A stretch of 64,000 nucleotides of DNA from RH-AL1 sp965249685 (GCA_965249685.1 CBDFMN010000003.1:2480001-2544000), one strand, 5' to 3'. Positions 17,925 through 27,047 are shown, counted from the stretch's first letter. A program made the numbers and translations. Notes: generated from the sequence alone by a model not told the origin.

Positions 17925-19514
17925 CTAGTACACGTCGGCCTGATAGCGCCCGCTCTTCTTCAGGCCGGCGACGAAGCCCTTGGCCGCCGCCTCGTCGTGG
18001 CCGCCCTGCTTGCCGGCGATCTCGACGAGCGCCTTCTCCACGTCGCTCGCCATGCGCTTGGCGTCGCCGCAGATGTAGAAATGGGCGCCGCGCTCCAGCC
18101 AGGCCCAGAGTTCGCCGGCGTCCTCGCGCATTTTGTCCTGCACGTAGGTTTTGGTCTCGCCGTCGCGCGACCAGGCGAGCGACAGCTTGGAGAGGACGCC
18201 GCGGCCGAGGAAGTCCTCCATTTCCTCTTCGTAGAAGAAGTCTGCCGCGCGGCGCTGGTGGCCGTAGAAAAGCCAAGCGCCGCCCTGGGCGTCCGCCGCT
18301 GCCCGGTCGTGCAGGAAGGCGCGGAACGGCGCGACGCCGGTGCCGGGTCCGACCATGATGATCGGCACGCTCGTGTCGGCCGGTAGGGCGAAGTTGTGCG
18401 CGCGCTGGACGTAGGCCTTGATCGTGCTGTCCGGCGCCAGACGCTCCGCCAGCCAGGACGAGGCGACGCCATGGCGCGCGCGGTCGCCGACGAAGTAGCG
18501 GACGTGATCGACCGTGAGGGTCACGAAACCGGGCTGCGCGTTGTGCGACGAGGAGATGGAGTAGAGCCGGGGCTGCAACGGGTCGAGGCACTCGACGAAG
18601 GCCTCGGGGTCGGGACGCAGACCGGGAAATTTCTCGATCGCGGCGAGCACGTCGAGGGTGTTGACGTCTCCGTCGGGATCCTCGCCCTTGGCCAGCAGCT
18701 TCGCTTTACGCCGCCGCTCGCCGCCGGTGACATAGGAGATCAGCTCGAAGAGCGCGTCGGGCGCACTGCCCAGCGCCACGTCGTCGAGCAGCGTCTCGTA
18801 GAGGGTCTTCTCACCGATCGGAAAGTCGCGCGGCGCGGCGATGGCGGCGATCACGCGCTCGACGAGTTCGGGGTCGTTCTGGGGGAACAGGCCGAAACTG
18901 TCGCCGACGACGTAATCGATGCCGGCCTGGCGCAGGTCGATCTCGATGTGGAAGGTCGCCTTCTCCGAATCGAGCTTGTTGAGGCGGCGGCGCGAGGTGA
19001 AGGTGACGTCGACGGGCGCGGCCCGGCCATATCCGGGCTTGGCGTCTTCCAAGGGAGCCGCCACCTCGGCCTTCGGCGCGTCGGCCACGGCCGGCGCCTC
19101 GCCGATCTCGTCGGCGAGGGCGCGCACCATGCGCAACGTCTCCTTGGCGCCGGGTACGCAGAGGTTGAGGCGCGCCTCCGCGCCCTCGACGATGGCCTTT
19201 GAATAATTGTGGCAGTCGTAGCCGCATTGGCCGCAATCCTGCTGCGCCATCGCCGCCATCATTCGCCGCTGCAGCGGCTTGCCCTCGGCGAGCTTCATGC
19301 GGTCGACGATCGGCATGGACGGGTCGTGCCAGGGCGCGTCGTCGTCCTCCGGCACTAAGGCGACGCTGGCGCCGTCGACCGGCTGGGCATCGCCCGGCTG
19401 CGGCGCGACGAAGCCGGCGAAGAAGCCGTTCAGCCAGGCGCGCTGCTCGACGGAGAAGGGCGCGTTCTCGGGGATGATCGGCGTCATCGTGGGGGTCGGT
19501 CCCTGGAAGCTCAT
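17925..19514 (-). CDS. Fe-S/FAD NAD(P)H reductase (sulfite reductase alpha-like), probable electron donor to NirA
   Basis: The product has 529 residues. The N-terminus has VEQRAWLNGFFAGF, also found in NirA. Next is an RnfB-type Fe-S motif: Cys94, Cys97, Cys101 and Cys119 in CGQCGYDCHNYSKA and LNLCVPG. The C-terminal two thirds is a cytochrome-P450-reductase-type FAD/NADP module with RLYSISSS (316-323), GPGTGVAPFR (389-398), FYGHQ and an end in ADVY. The FMN flavodoxin domain of CysJ is missing; the Fe-S domain takes its place. Its start overlaps the nirA stop by 4 bases, so it is most likely the dedicated NAD(P)H donor for nitrite reduction rather than for sulfite reduction. Confidence 0.85.
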   Translation of the reverse strand: MSFQGPTPTMTPIIPENAPFSVEQRAWLNGFFAGFVAPQPGDAQPVDGASVALVPEDDDAPWHDPSMPIVDRMKLAEGKPLQRRMMAAMAQQDCGQCGYDCHNYSKAIVEGAEARLNLCVPGAKETLRMVRALADEIGEAPAVADAPKAEVAAPLEDAKPGYGRAAPVDVTFTSRRRLNKLDSEKATFHIEIDLRQAGIDYVVGDSFGLFPQNDPELVERVIAAIAAPRDFPIGEKTLYETLLDDVALGSAPDALFELISYVTGGERRRKAKLLAKGEDPDGDVNTLDVLAAIEKFPGLRPDPEAFVECLDPLQPRLYSISSSHNAQPGFVTLTVDHVRYFVGDRARHGVASSWLAERLAPDSTIKAYVQRAHNFALPADTSVPIIMVGPGTGVAPFRAFLHDRAAADAQGGAWLFYGHQRRAADFFYEEEMEDFLGRGVLSKLSLAWSRDGETKTYVQDKMREDAGELWAWLERGAHFYICGDAKRMASDVEKALVEIAGKQGGHDEAAAKGFVAGLKKSGRYQADVY

Positions 19515-21274
19515 AGCGTCACTTCCTCGGCAAGTTTCTTGAGGGTTTCGACATCGCGCCCGGCGGTGAAGCCGTGGAAAGTCTCGTCCGGGCCAGCCCG
19601 GTTGGCGAGGTAAGACTTCAGCAGCCTCTCAAGAACCTGCGGTGCGTCCGTCGCCGCCACGGCCGGGTAGATCGGCCGCGCGATGGCGGCCGTCGCGCTG
19701 AAGCCGCCACCGACCAGGATATCGTAGCCGTCGACCGTGTCGCCGTCGTCGTTGATCGGCACGCGCGCGCCGATAAGGCCGATGTCGCCGATATAGTGCT
19801 GGGCGCAGGAATTGTGGCAGCCGGTCAGGTGGATGTTGACCGGCGTGTCGAGGGCGACCCGCGGCTCGAGATAGGCGGCGACTTCCTCGGCGTTCGCCTT
19901 GGTCGCCGCGGCGGCGAATTTGCAACCCTGCGACCCCGTGCAGGCGACGAGGCCGGCGCGCACGCTGGAGGCGCGCCACTCGAGGCCGGCGGCCTCGATG
20001 CGCGCCTTGGCCTCGTCGAGCCGGGCGGCGGGGATGCCGGAGACCAGCAGGTTCTGCCAGACGGTAAGGCGGATGTCGCCGTCGCCCAAGTCGCGCGCGA
20101 TCGCCGCCAATTCCAGCATCTGCGGCACAAGCATTTTGCCGACCGGCAGGACCACGCCGACGTAGTACAGCCCCTCCTGCTTCTGCGGGTGGATCCCAAC
20201 GTGAGCGAGGCGGTCTTGCGCGGGGCGGGGTGCCACGTGCACCGCCTCGACCCGCGCGAGCTTGCGGCCGAGCTTGACCTCGACCGCGTCCAGGAACTTG
20301 GCGAAACCCCAATCATCAAGCACGTATTTGAGCCGTGCCTTGGCGCGGTTGGTGCGGTCGCCCGTATCGGCGAAGACCTTGACGATGGCTTCTGCCACCT
20401 TCGCTGCCTCGGCCGGCTTCAGCACCACCCCGGTGTCGCGCGCCAGGTCCCTGTGGCCGCTGATACCCCCCAGCACCAGCCGAAAGTAGACGCCGGGCTC
20501 GATCCCCGCGCCGTCCCTCACCTCCACGGCCTGAAAACCGATATCGTTGGTGTCCTCCAGCGTCGGGATCGGCCCGCCGCCATCGAAGGCCACGTTGAAC
20601 TTGCGCGGCAGCCCATACATCGCGCGGTCGTTGAGGATGGCATAGTGCCATTCGCGGGCGTAGGGCCGCGTGTCCAGCAGCTCGCCCGAGGCAATGCCGG
20701 CGGTCGCGTCGCCGGTCACGTTGCGGATGTTGTCGGCGCCCGATCCTTTGGAGCACAGGCCGAGGTCGACGATGCGCTCGATCACCTCGATCCCGTGGCG
20801 TGCCGGGATCTCGCGCAATTGCAGGTTGGCGCGGGTCGTGACATGCGCGAAGGGGCCGGCATAGGCCTGCGCGAGTTCGGCGAACCCGGCGAACTGCCAG
20901 TGCTTGAGGATGCCGTTGTGAATGCGCAGGCGGCACATGTATGAATCCTGCGCCGGCGCGACGTAGAACAGGCCGTAGTAGCGCCAGCGGAAATTGTCGG
21001 CGGGCTTCGGAAACTCGTCCTTGGCCGCTTGGTCCTTCAGGCGGTTGTAGGCATCGAACGGGTGCTCGTCGCGCTTCCACTTTTCCTGATCGACGAGCTT
21101 CTTGCCGGCGGCTTCGGTGCGGGCCTGCGCGGCCGTGTGCGAGGCGTCCGGGCCGCTCGGCGCGGCAGGTGCGGCCGCCGCGGCGGCGCCGGCCGGCTTG
21201 AGGCGGCCGACCTGGATGCCCGACGTGAAGCCTTCGAGGTAACGCTTTTGCTCGGAAGTGAAATCGCCGTCCAT
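19511..21274 (-). CDS. nirA: Ferredoxin-type nitrite reductase (siroheme/4Fe-4S)
   Basis: The product has 587 residues. It reduces nitrite to ammonium. Siroheme/[4Fe-4S] ligands are seen as C-x5-C in ACTGSQGCKFA and C-x3-C in TGCHNSCAQHYIGD. Two ferredoxin-like half-domains (NIR_SIR) are recognisable, the second with HVGIHPQKQEGLYYVGVVLP. The N-terminal 25 residues carry SEQKRYLEGFTSGIQ, matching the N-terminus of the flavoprotein it overlaps. The gene has its own sigma-54-like promoter upstream. Confidence 0.92.
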   Translation of the reverse strand: MDGDFTSEQKRYLEGFTSGIQVGRLKPAGAAAAAAPAAPSGPDASHTAAQARTEAAGKKLVDQEKWKRDEHPFDAYNRLKDQAAKDEFPKPADNFRWRYYGLFYVAPAQDSYMCRLRIHNGILKHWQFAGFAELAQAYAGPFAHVTTRANLQLREIPARHGIEVIERIVDLGLCSKGSGADNIRNVTGDATAGIASGELLDTRPYAREWHYAILNDRAMYGLPRKFNVAFDGGGPIPTLEDTNDIGFQAVEVRDGAGIEPGVYFRLVLGGISGHRDLARDTGVVLKPAEAAKVAEAIVKVFADTGDRTNRAKARLKYVLDDWGFAKFLDAVEVKLGRKLARVEAVHVAPRPAQDRLAHVGIHPQKQEGLYYVGVVLPVGKMLVPQMLELAAIARDLGDGDIRLTVWQNLLVSGIPAARLDEAKARIEAAGLEWRASSVRAGLVACTGSQGCKFAAAATKANAEEVAAYLEPRVALDTPVNIHLTGCHNSCAQHYIGDIGLIGARVPINDDGDTVDGYDILVGGGFSATAAIARPIYPAVAATDAPQVLERLLKSYLANRAGPDETFHGFTAGRDVETLKKLAEEVTL

Positions 21275-21362
21275 ACTCTAGACCTTGTTTGCCGACGCCG
21301 GTTCGTTCGCGTCAATCCCGACGCTTCGCCTGGGGACAGGCCTTGCAAAGGGGCAAGAGCGT

Positions 21363-21377
21363 TGCAAGACACATGCC
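21363..21377 (-). promoter_or_regulatory. Sigma-54-like promoter for nirA operon
   Basis: On the minus strand the sequence reads GGCATG-TGTC-TTGCA. It has the invariant GG-N10-GC spacing and a perfect TTGCA -12 element (consensus TGGCACG-N4-TTGCA). It lies about 90 bases upstream of the nirA ATG in the 249-base nasB-like/nirA spacer. Nitrate assimilation genes are commonly under NtrC and sigma-54 control in this class. Confidence 0.55.
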
Positions 21378-21523
21378 CCAAAACCCTTGTCCGGACCGTG
21401 AGAAGGAGGACCGGAGGCTGTCGAAGGCGCCACCGGGAGAAACAATTGTCAGATCATCAGCCTTAGGCGCGACGGCGAGACTGTCCCGGCGAGCGCCTCG
21501 GCGAAAAACACCGCCGATGCCGC

Positions 21524-22738
21524 CTAAGCTGCCTCTTTCATCGTCAGGCTACGCCCAAAAATCAGGTCATCGCGCAGGGCGGCCACATCCGACCCGGACT
21601 TGATGAGGTCGAGGTACCACAGGCCGTCGCCCGTATCGCCGTAGAGGACGGCGCCGACCACCCGTCCGCCGTCCAGCACGAGCTTCTTATAGACCCGCTG
21701 CCCCTCGTCGGCATAGACGAGCGCTTCCCTGCCCTCGCCGACGAAATCGCCGGCGGAAAACAGCGACACGCCCGACACCTTCAGGTTGGTGGCGAGCACC
21801 GAGCCCTCGTAGCTCGCCTTGCGGTCGCCGGCCAACCGGCGCGCCAAGGTGCGCGCCTGCTCGTAGGCCGGTTCTACGAGGCCGTAGGTGGTGCCGCGAT
21901 GCTCGGCGCATTCGCCCAGCGCGAAGACGTCCGGGTCGGACGTCTGCATCCCGTCGTCGACGAGGATTCCACGCCCGCATGCAAGGTCGGCGGCGCGGGC
22001 AAGATCAATGTTGGGGCGCACGCCGACGGCGCAGACGACGAGGTCGGCCGAAATGGTCCGCCCATCGATCAGCGCGACGCCCTCGCAGCGCGTGGTACCC
22101 AGCACCCGGGCGGTGTCGGCGCCGAGGATGACCTCGCAGCCCCGGGCCTCGATCGCCTCCCGCAGCAAGGCGGCCGCGGGATCGTCGAGTTGCCGCTCCA
22201 TGAGCCGCGGCGCGATATGCAGCAGCGTGACGCGGACGCCGGCCTTGGCCAAGCCGTAAGCCGCCTCCAGGCCGAGCAGGCCGCCGCCGATCACCACCGC
22301 GGGGCGTCCGGGCTCGACCCCGCCCAGTATCCGGTCGACGTCGTCCATCGCCCGGAAGGTTATGACGCCCGGCAGGTCCATGCCCGGCTTCGGCAACCGG
22401 ATCGCATGCGAGCCGGTGGCGATCACGAGCTTGGAATAGCTGAGGCTCACCCCGCTCTCGAAGACCAGCGTGCGCGCGGCGCGATCGATCGACGCGACCG
22501 GCTGGCCGAAGAGGTTGGTGATGCCCTGGCGCGCCCACCAGGCGCGCGGCTTCAGCTCGATATCGTCGGCGGTCACCTCGCGGGCGAGCAACGACGAGAG
22601 GAGCACGCGGTTGTAGGCGCGGCGCGGCTCGGCTCCGATGAGGATGATGGAGTAGCGCCCGAGCGACCGTTGGCTCAGTTCCTCGGCGAGCTTGGTGCCA
22701 GCCATGCCCTGGCCGATGATGACGAGAGGTTCGCTCAT
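21524..22738 (-). CDS. FAD-dependent NAD(P)H reductase of nitrate assimilation (NasB/NirB N-terminal type)
   Basis: The product has 404 residues. It is a pyridine-nucleotide-disulfide-oxidoreductase fold like the first half of NirB: FAD motif GQGMAGTKLAEEL near the N-terminus, RAYNRVLLSSLLA, and a second Rossmann motif GGGLLGLEAAYGLAKAG for NAD(P)H. It lacks the [2Fe-2S] and siroheme parts of NirB, so it probably supplies electrons to NasA through the BFD-like domain there. A separate sigma-54-like promoter lies upstream. Confidence 0.85.
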   Translation of the reverse strand: MSEPLVIIGQGMAGTKLAEELSQRSLGRYSIILIGAEPRRAYNRVLLSSLLAREVTADDIELKPRAWWARQGITNLFGQPVASIDRAARTLVFESGVSLSYSKLVIATGSHAIRLPKPGMDLPGVITFRAMDDVDRILGGVEPGRPAVVIGGGLLGLEAAYGLAKAGVRVTLLHIAPRLMERQLDDPAAALLREAIEARGCEVILGADTARVLGTTRCEGVALIDGRTISADLVVCAVGVRPNIDLARAADLACGRGILVDDGMQTSDPDVFALGECAEHRGTTYGLVEPAYEQARTLARRLAGDRKASYEGSVLATNLKVSGVSLFSAGDFVGEGREALVYADEGQRVYKKLVLDGGRVVGAVLYGDTGDGLWYLDLIKSGSDVAALRDDLIFGRSLTMKEAA

Positions 22739-22766
22739 GGTTCGTGTCCGCTTGCGACGGCGTCCG

Positions 22767-22778
22767 CCAGGATCCTGG
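22767..22778 (-). other. Palindrome in the leader of the nitrate gene
   Basis: A perfect 12-base palindrome, CCAGGATCCTGG, lies in the roughly 100-base leader between the sigma-54-like promoter and the FAD reductase start. Nitrate operons in related bacteria often have leader hairpins controlled by NasT-type antiterminators; a single short palindrome only hints at this. Confidence 0.3.
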
Positions 22779-22849
22779 ACGGGCCGGTCTCGATGGCCGG
22801 GTCGGCGTTCCAGGAAGAACGCAAGCGAGTCCGGCTAGGACGGCGAATT

Positions 22850-22865
22850 CGCAACAACCATGCCG
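22850..22865 (-). promoter_or_regulatory. Sigma-54-like promoter for nitrate FAD-reductase gene
   Basis: On the minus strand the sequence reads CGGCATG-GTTG-TTGCG, with the GG-N10-GC spacing required by sigma-54. It gives a predicted start near 22840 and a leader of about 100 bases. It shares the GGCATG-N4-TTGC core with the site before nirA. Confidence 0.5.
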
Positions 22866-23021
22866 GCTCGCGGGACGTCCACGCGGTGAAACGGCGCATG
22901 GTGCGGGAGGCCATGCCTCAAGCTGGAGAGTTTCCCCTTGATCCACTGGCCGCGATGCCTCATACCTCGCTCGACTTCGCTGGCTCGCCGCCGGTGCTTT
23001 TCCGGTTTGTAGGGTGAGACC

Positions 23022-23147
23022 ATGAAAGTTCGCAACTCCTTGAAGTCGCTCCGCGGGCGTCATCGCGACAACCAGCTGGTGCGCCGCAAAGGCCGCGTCT
23101 ACATCATCAACAAGACGCAGAAGCGCTTCAAGGCGCGTCAGGGCTGA
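23022..23147 (+). CDS. rpmJ: 50S ribosomal protein L36, cysteine-free type
   Basis: The product has 41 residues, MKVRNSLKSLRGRHRDNQ followed by LVRRKGRVYIINKTQKRF, ending ARQG. This is the L36 paralogue without the zinc-binding cysteines, the form normally encoded in Alphaproteobacteria. A good ribosome site (AGGGTGAG) precedes the ATG. It is stand-alone, not in a ribosomal operon. Confidence 0.95.
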   Translation: MKVRNSLKSLRGRHRDNQLVRRKGRVYIINKTQKRFKARQG

Positions 23148-23215
23148 GGCGGCATCGGCGCTCCGGCGGTTCGGTCCACTTTGACGTTCGGGCGTCGCCG
23201 TCCTAGCTTGGCGCG

Positions 23216-23989
23216 ATGGTGCCGCTTAGCAGACTAACACTTTTCATTGCCTCCCTTGCGATGTTGTCGACGGCTGTCGCGCGGTCCGAACCCTTCGAGG
23301 GGCGCGGAGACGGGCTTCCATCCTTCCCCGGGATGCCTCGCTTTCCCGGTCTTGTGCCAGGCGGCGGTTCAGGCGTCCCGGATGTCGAACCCCGGCCGCA
23401 CCTTCGCGGCGCCGATACGACGCCTCCGCCCCCGCCACAAACCCCCGCCGAACGGGCAGCCGCGATCGGCCGCGCGCTCGCACCACGGCCCCCCCTCGCT
23501 TTCGTGCGCAAGCAGACGCTGGACGAGCTTTATGTCAAGCTCGCCGCCGCCGACAGCGAGGACGAGGCCAAGGGCCTGGCCAACCTCATCGGCGGCATCT
23601 GGCTGCGATCCGGGTCGGATACAGCCGGCTTGCTCATGACGCGGGCGCTGGCCGCGATCGAGGCGAAGAACTATCCGCTCGCGCTCCAGCTCCTCGACAG
23701 CTTGGTGGCGCTCCAGCCAAGCTGGCCGGAAGCCTGGAACAAACGCGCCTCCGTCCGCTACTTTGCCGGCGACCTCGACGGGTCCATGGCCGACGTCGAC
23801 CGCGTCCTGAAGCTTGAACCCCGGCATTTCGGCGCGCTCGACGGCCTGGGGATGATCCTTCAGCGCACCGGCTTGTCCAAGCGCGCGCTCGAGGTCTATC
23901 GCCGCGCGCTCGTGGTCTACCCGCACCAGCCGGAGGTTGAGAAGATCGTCGAAAAACTGACTCTGGAAGTCGAGGGGCAGGGTATCTGA
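23216..23989 (+). CDS. Secreted TPR-repeat protein
   Basis: The product has 257 residues with a signal peptide (LTLFIASLAMLSTAVARSEP, cleavage near residue 23). A Gly- and Pro-rich linker precedes about three TPR-like helix pairs in the C-terminal half, for example WPEAWNKRASVRYFAGDLDG and GALDGLGMILQRTGLSKRAL. It is probably a periplasmic protein-interaction scaffold. It sits between L36 and the pyruvate kinase gene, which it faces. Confidence 0.82.
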   Translation: MVPLSRLTLFIASLAMLSTAVARSEPFEGRGDGLPSFPGMPRFPGLVPGGGSGVPDVEPRPHLRGADTTPPPPPQTPAERAAAIGRALAPRPPLAFVRKQTLDELYVKLAAADSEDEAKGLANLIGGIWLRSGSDTAGLLMTRALAAIEAKNYPLALQLLDSLVALQPSWPEAWNKRASVRYFAGDLDGSMADVDRVLKLEPRHFGALDGLGMILQRTGLSKRALEVYRRALVVYPHQPEVEKIVEKLTLEVEGQGI

Positions 23990-24017
23990 GCGGCCCTTTC
24001 ACGAAGGGAGACGCCTC

Positions 24018-25436
24018 CTAGCCCTTGACCAAAGCCAGCCGCATCATGTTGGTGCCGCCGCGCTCTCCGAAGGGGATGCCGCCGATGATGACGATGCGCT
24101 CACCGGCCAGAGCCAGGCCCGCGTCGGCCGCGGCGGCGCAGGCGCGCTCGACCATGTCGTCGACGTCGGCCGCATCCTGGGTCACGATGGGGTGGACGCC
24201 CCAGACGATCGCCAGCCGCCGCGCGGTTTCGATGTCGGGCGTGAGCGCGAGGATCGGCGGCCGCACGCGTTCGCGGGCGATGCGGAAGGCGGTGGCGCCG
24301 CTCGCGGTCCAGGCGACAACGGCCCGCAGGTCGAGCGTCTCGGCCATGTCGCGCGCGGCCATCGCCACCGCGTCGGCAGCCGTCGGCTCGGCCTCCGCCC
24401 GCTGCGCGTTGATGATGGAGCGGTAGAGCGGGTCGGTCTCCACCTCGCTGGCGATGCGGTGCATGAAGGCGACGGCCTCGACGGGGTAGCGGCCGACCGC
24501 GCTCTCGGCCGAGAGCATGATCGCGTCGGCCCCCTCAAACACCGCCTGCGCCACGTCCGACACCTCGGCCCGCGTCGGCATCGTCGCCGCGATCATCGAT
24601 TCGAGCATCTGGGTGGCCACGACGACGGGCTTGCCTTGCAGCCGGGCGCGCCGCGTGATGCGCTTCTGCAGACCCGGCACCTTTTCAAGCGGCAGTTCGA
24701 CGCCGAGGTCGCCGCGCGCGACCATCAGCCCGTCCGAGGCCGCGATGATCTCGTCCAATCGGGTCAGCGCCTGCGGCTTCTCGATCTTCGACATGACGAG
24801 CGCGCGGTCGCCGACGATCGCCCTGACTTCCAGGACGTCCTCCGGCCGCTGGACGAAGGAGGCGGCTACCCAGTCGACGCCCGCCGCCAGCCCCGCCTGG
24901 AGGTCGGCGTGGTCCTTCGGCGTCATGGCGGAGACGGCGATCTCCGTGTCCGGCAGGCTGACGCCTTTGCGATCGGAGATTGTTCCGCCGATATCGACCA
25001 ACGCGTGGGCGCGGGTGCCGTCGGCCGCGGTCACGTGCAGGCGCACGCGACCGTCGTCAATGAGGATCGCGTGCCCCGGTCGCAACGCCTGGAGGATCTC
25101 CGGGTGGGGCAGGTGGACGCGCGTGGCGTCGCCGGGCACGGGATCGCTGTCGAACGTGAATGCGTCGCCGGGCCGCAACTCGGCCGCGACGGCCACGAAG
25201 GTGCCGAGCCGCAGCTTCGGCCCCTGGAGGTCGAGGAGCACGGCGGCCGGGCGGCCGGCGGCTTGCGCGGCCGCGCGGATCGCGGTGACGCTATCGCGCA
25301 TCGCCGCGTGACTCGTGTGGCTCATGTTGACGCGGAACACGTCGACCCCGGCCGCAAGCAGCTTGGGGAGCATGCCCGGCGCGAGGGAGGCAGGCCCCAG
25401 CGTCGCGACGATCTTGCAGCAGCGCAGGCGCTTCAT
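24018..25436 (-). CDS. pyk: Pyruvate kinase
   Basis: The product has 472 residues. It converts phosphoenolpyruvate and ADP to pyruvate and ATP. Conserved blocks are KIVATLGPAS at the N-terminus, the DLQGPKLRLG substrate loop, and the catalytic-Lys signature ALVMSKIEKPQALTRLDEI. MVARGDLGVELP and ATQMLESMI follow. It is the last gene of the pyk/DUF1036 pair on this strand. Confidence 0.95.
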   Translation of the reverse strand: MKRLRCCKIVATLGPASLAPGMLPKLLAAGVDVFRVNMSHTSHAAMRDSVTAIRAAAQAAGRPAAVLLDLQGPKLRLGTFVAVAAELRPGDAFTFDSDPVPGDATRVHLPHPEILQALRPGHAILIDDGRVRLHVTAADGTRAHALVDIGGTISDRKGVSLPDTEIAVSAMTPKDHADLQAGLAAGVDWVAASFVQRPEDVLEVRAIVGDRALVMSKIEKPQALTRLDEIIAASDGLMVARGDLGVELPLEKVPGLQKRITRRARLQGKPVVVATQMLESMIAATMPTRAEVSDVAQAVFEGADAIMLSAESAVGRYPVEAVAFMHRIASEVETDPLYRSIINAQRAEAEPTAADAVAMAARDMAETLDLRAVVAWTASGATAFRIARERVRPPILALTPDIETARRLAIVWGVHPIVTQDAADVDDMVERACAAAADAGLALAGERIVIIGGIPFGERGGTNMMRLALVKG

Positions 25437-25455
25437 CGCAGAGCCAGGCGGACGT

Positions 25456-25887
25456 TCATGGATTGGCCGGCGCGAGCGCAGGGTCGGTCAGCTGAACGGT
25501 CCAATTGCGCGCGTCCTTTCCGGTGTCGATCTCGAAGAACCCGGTGCGGTCGAAGCCGCGAGTGAAGCACTCGTTACGCCCGTTGATCTTAAACTCGCGG
25601 TCGCGGGTGCACATGAAGGCCTTACCCTTCCACTCGCCGCCACGTTCGTCCATCGCGTAGGCGTAGTAGAATTCGGCCGCAAGCGGGCCGCGCACGAGGG
25701 TCTCGCAGCCGTTCGCCTTGACGTTCCACCAGCCCTCGCTCACCCAACCCTCCGCGTCGGTGTAGGCGATGGCGATGGAGACGCGGTTGTTGGTGTTGTT
25801 GCACAGGCGGAAGTCGGCGCGCGCCGCGCCTGCCCATCCGCACGCCAGAAGAATCGCTATCGCTACGGCTGCAGAAGTCTTCGTCAC
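25456..25887 (-). CDS. DUF1036 secreted protein
   Basis: The product has 143 residues from a GTG that begins a clean signal peptide (TKTSAAVAIAILLACGWAGAARA). The mature part starts DFRLCNNTNNRVSIAIAYTD and contains WNVKANGCETLVRGPL, the DUF1036 pattern with conserved cysteines. Function is unknown. It lies 19 bases upstream of pyk on the same strand, a neighbourhood I associate with Hyphomicrobiales. Confidence 0.85.
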   Translation of the reverse strand: MTKTSAAVAIAILLACGWAGAARADFRLCNNTNNRVSIAIAYTDAEGWVSEGWWNVKANGCETLVRGPLAAEFYYAYAMDERGGEWKGKAFMCTRDREFKINGRNECFTRGFDRTGFFEIDTGKDARNWTVQLTDPALAPANP

Positions 25888-26134
25888 GGCTCGCTCATGT
25901 CCTTCAGTCCCGGTCGCCGCGGTTCTCAGAGCAAATCTGGCCGCGATCATGGCGGACCGTCGCGGACCATGGCAAAGCTCAAGCACGCTGTCGAGGCGAC
26001 CGGTCGCGGGACGCGCGTCGCGAGCGATCTTGACGCGGCGGATCGGCGGCGCGGCGTGCCTGCTAGCTGGAGCCGGTCGCATTGACAGCGCCTCCACCAA
26101 GCGGTGCCTTGGCACGCGAAGCAAAGGAATCGAT

Positions 26135-26935
26135 ATGGCTGCGTCAGCCGAGCGGAACGCCTACGACCCCGTCGAACAGGTGAGCGGCGCGCTGGACGCC
26201 GGCGTGCTGTTCCTCTGCGACCACGCCTGCAACAGCTTGCCGGCCGCCTACGGAACCCTGGGACTGCCTCCCGATCAGTTGCAGCGGCACATCGGCTACG
26301 ATATCGGCGCGGCGGCGATGACCCGCCGGCTTGCCGCGCGCTTTGGAGCGCCGGCGGTGCTCACGACCTTCTCGCGCCTCCTGATCGACCCCAACCGGGG
26401 CGAGGACGACCCGACCCTCGTCATGCGCCTGTCGGACGGGGCCGTCGTGCCCGGCAACGCGCGGGCGGACGCGGCAGAAATCGCTTACCGTCTCGAGCAT
26501 TTCTGGCGGCCGTACCGTGCGACCGTCGCCGCGACGATCGAGGCGATGACAGCGGCCGGCCCGCTGCCGGCGGTTGTCGCCGTACACAGTTTTACGCCGT
26601 ATTGGAAGGGCCTGCCGCGCCCCTGGGAGATCGGGGTCCTGTGGGACAGCGACGCGCGTTTCGCCAGGCCGCTGATCGCAGGCCTCGCCGCCGCCGGCTT
26701 CAACGTGGGCGACAACGAGCCCTACGACGGCGCGTTGGAGGGCGACACGCTCGATTGCGAGGTGACGCGCCGGGGCTTGGCCGGCCTCCTGCTGGAGGCG
26801 CGGCAGGACCTCGTCGCGACGCGAGCCACCGCAGAGGCGCTGGCGGACCGCTGCGCCGACGTGCTCGGGCCGGTTCTCGCTCGCCCGGAGTTGCACGAGA
26901 CGGCGTTCCCACGCTCGCGGACCGGGCGACACTGA
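26135..26935 (+). CDS. N-formylglutamate amidohydrolase family protein
   Basis: The product has 266 residues from the ATG after an AAAGGA ribosome site. Family blocks are FLCDHACNSLP (metal ligands), RLLIDPNRGEDDPTLV, AVHSFTPYWKG and VGDNEPYDGALEGDTLD. The enzyme would release formate from N-formylglutamate or a related substrate; histidine degradation genes are not nearby, so the physiological substrate is uncertain. Confidence 0.88.
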   Translation: MAASAERNAYDPVEQVSGALDAGVLFLCDHACNSLPAAYGTLGLPPDQLQRHIGYDIGAAAMTRRLAARFGAPAVLTTFSRLLIDPNRGEDDPTLVMRLSDGAVVPGNARADAAEIAYRLEHFWRPYRATVAATIEAMTAAGPLPAVVAVHSFTPYWKGLPRPWEIGVLWDSDARFARPLIAGLAAAGFNVGDNEPYDGALEGDTLDCEVTRRGLAGLLLEARQDLVATRATAEALADRCADVLGPVLARPELHETAFPRSRTGRH

Positions 26936-27047
26936 AGCCACACTCGCGGCGGGTCTGCTCCGACGGCTTGACGCAGGCCTCGCCGCATAGCATGCCCCGG
27001 CGCTTTCCGGCGTCCGCGCCAAGGGTTCGCACCGAGGGGCAGATGAC

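Noticed and set aside
17925..19514. Annotation as sulfite reductase CysJ
   Set aside because: The flavodoxin domain is missing, an Fe-S domain is present, and the gene overlaps nirA inside a nitrate cluster.
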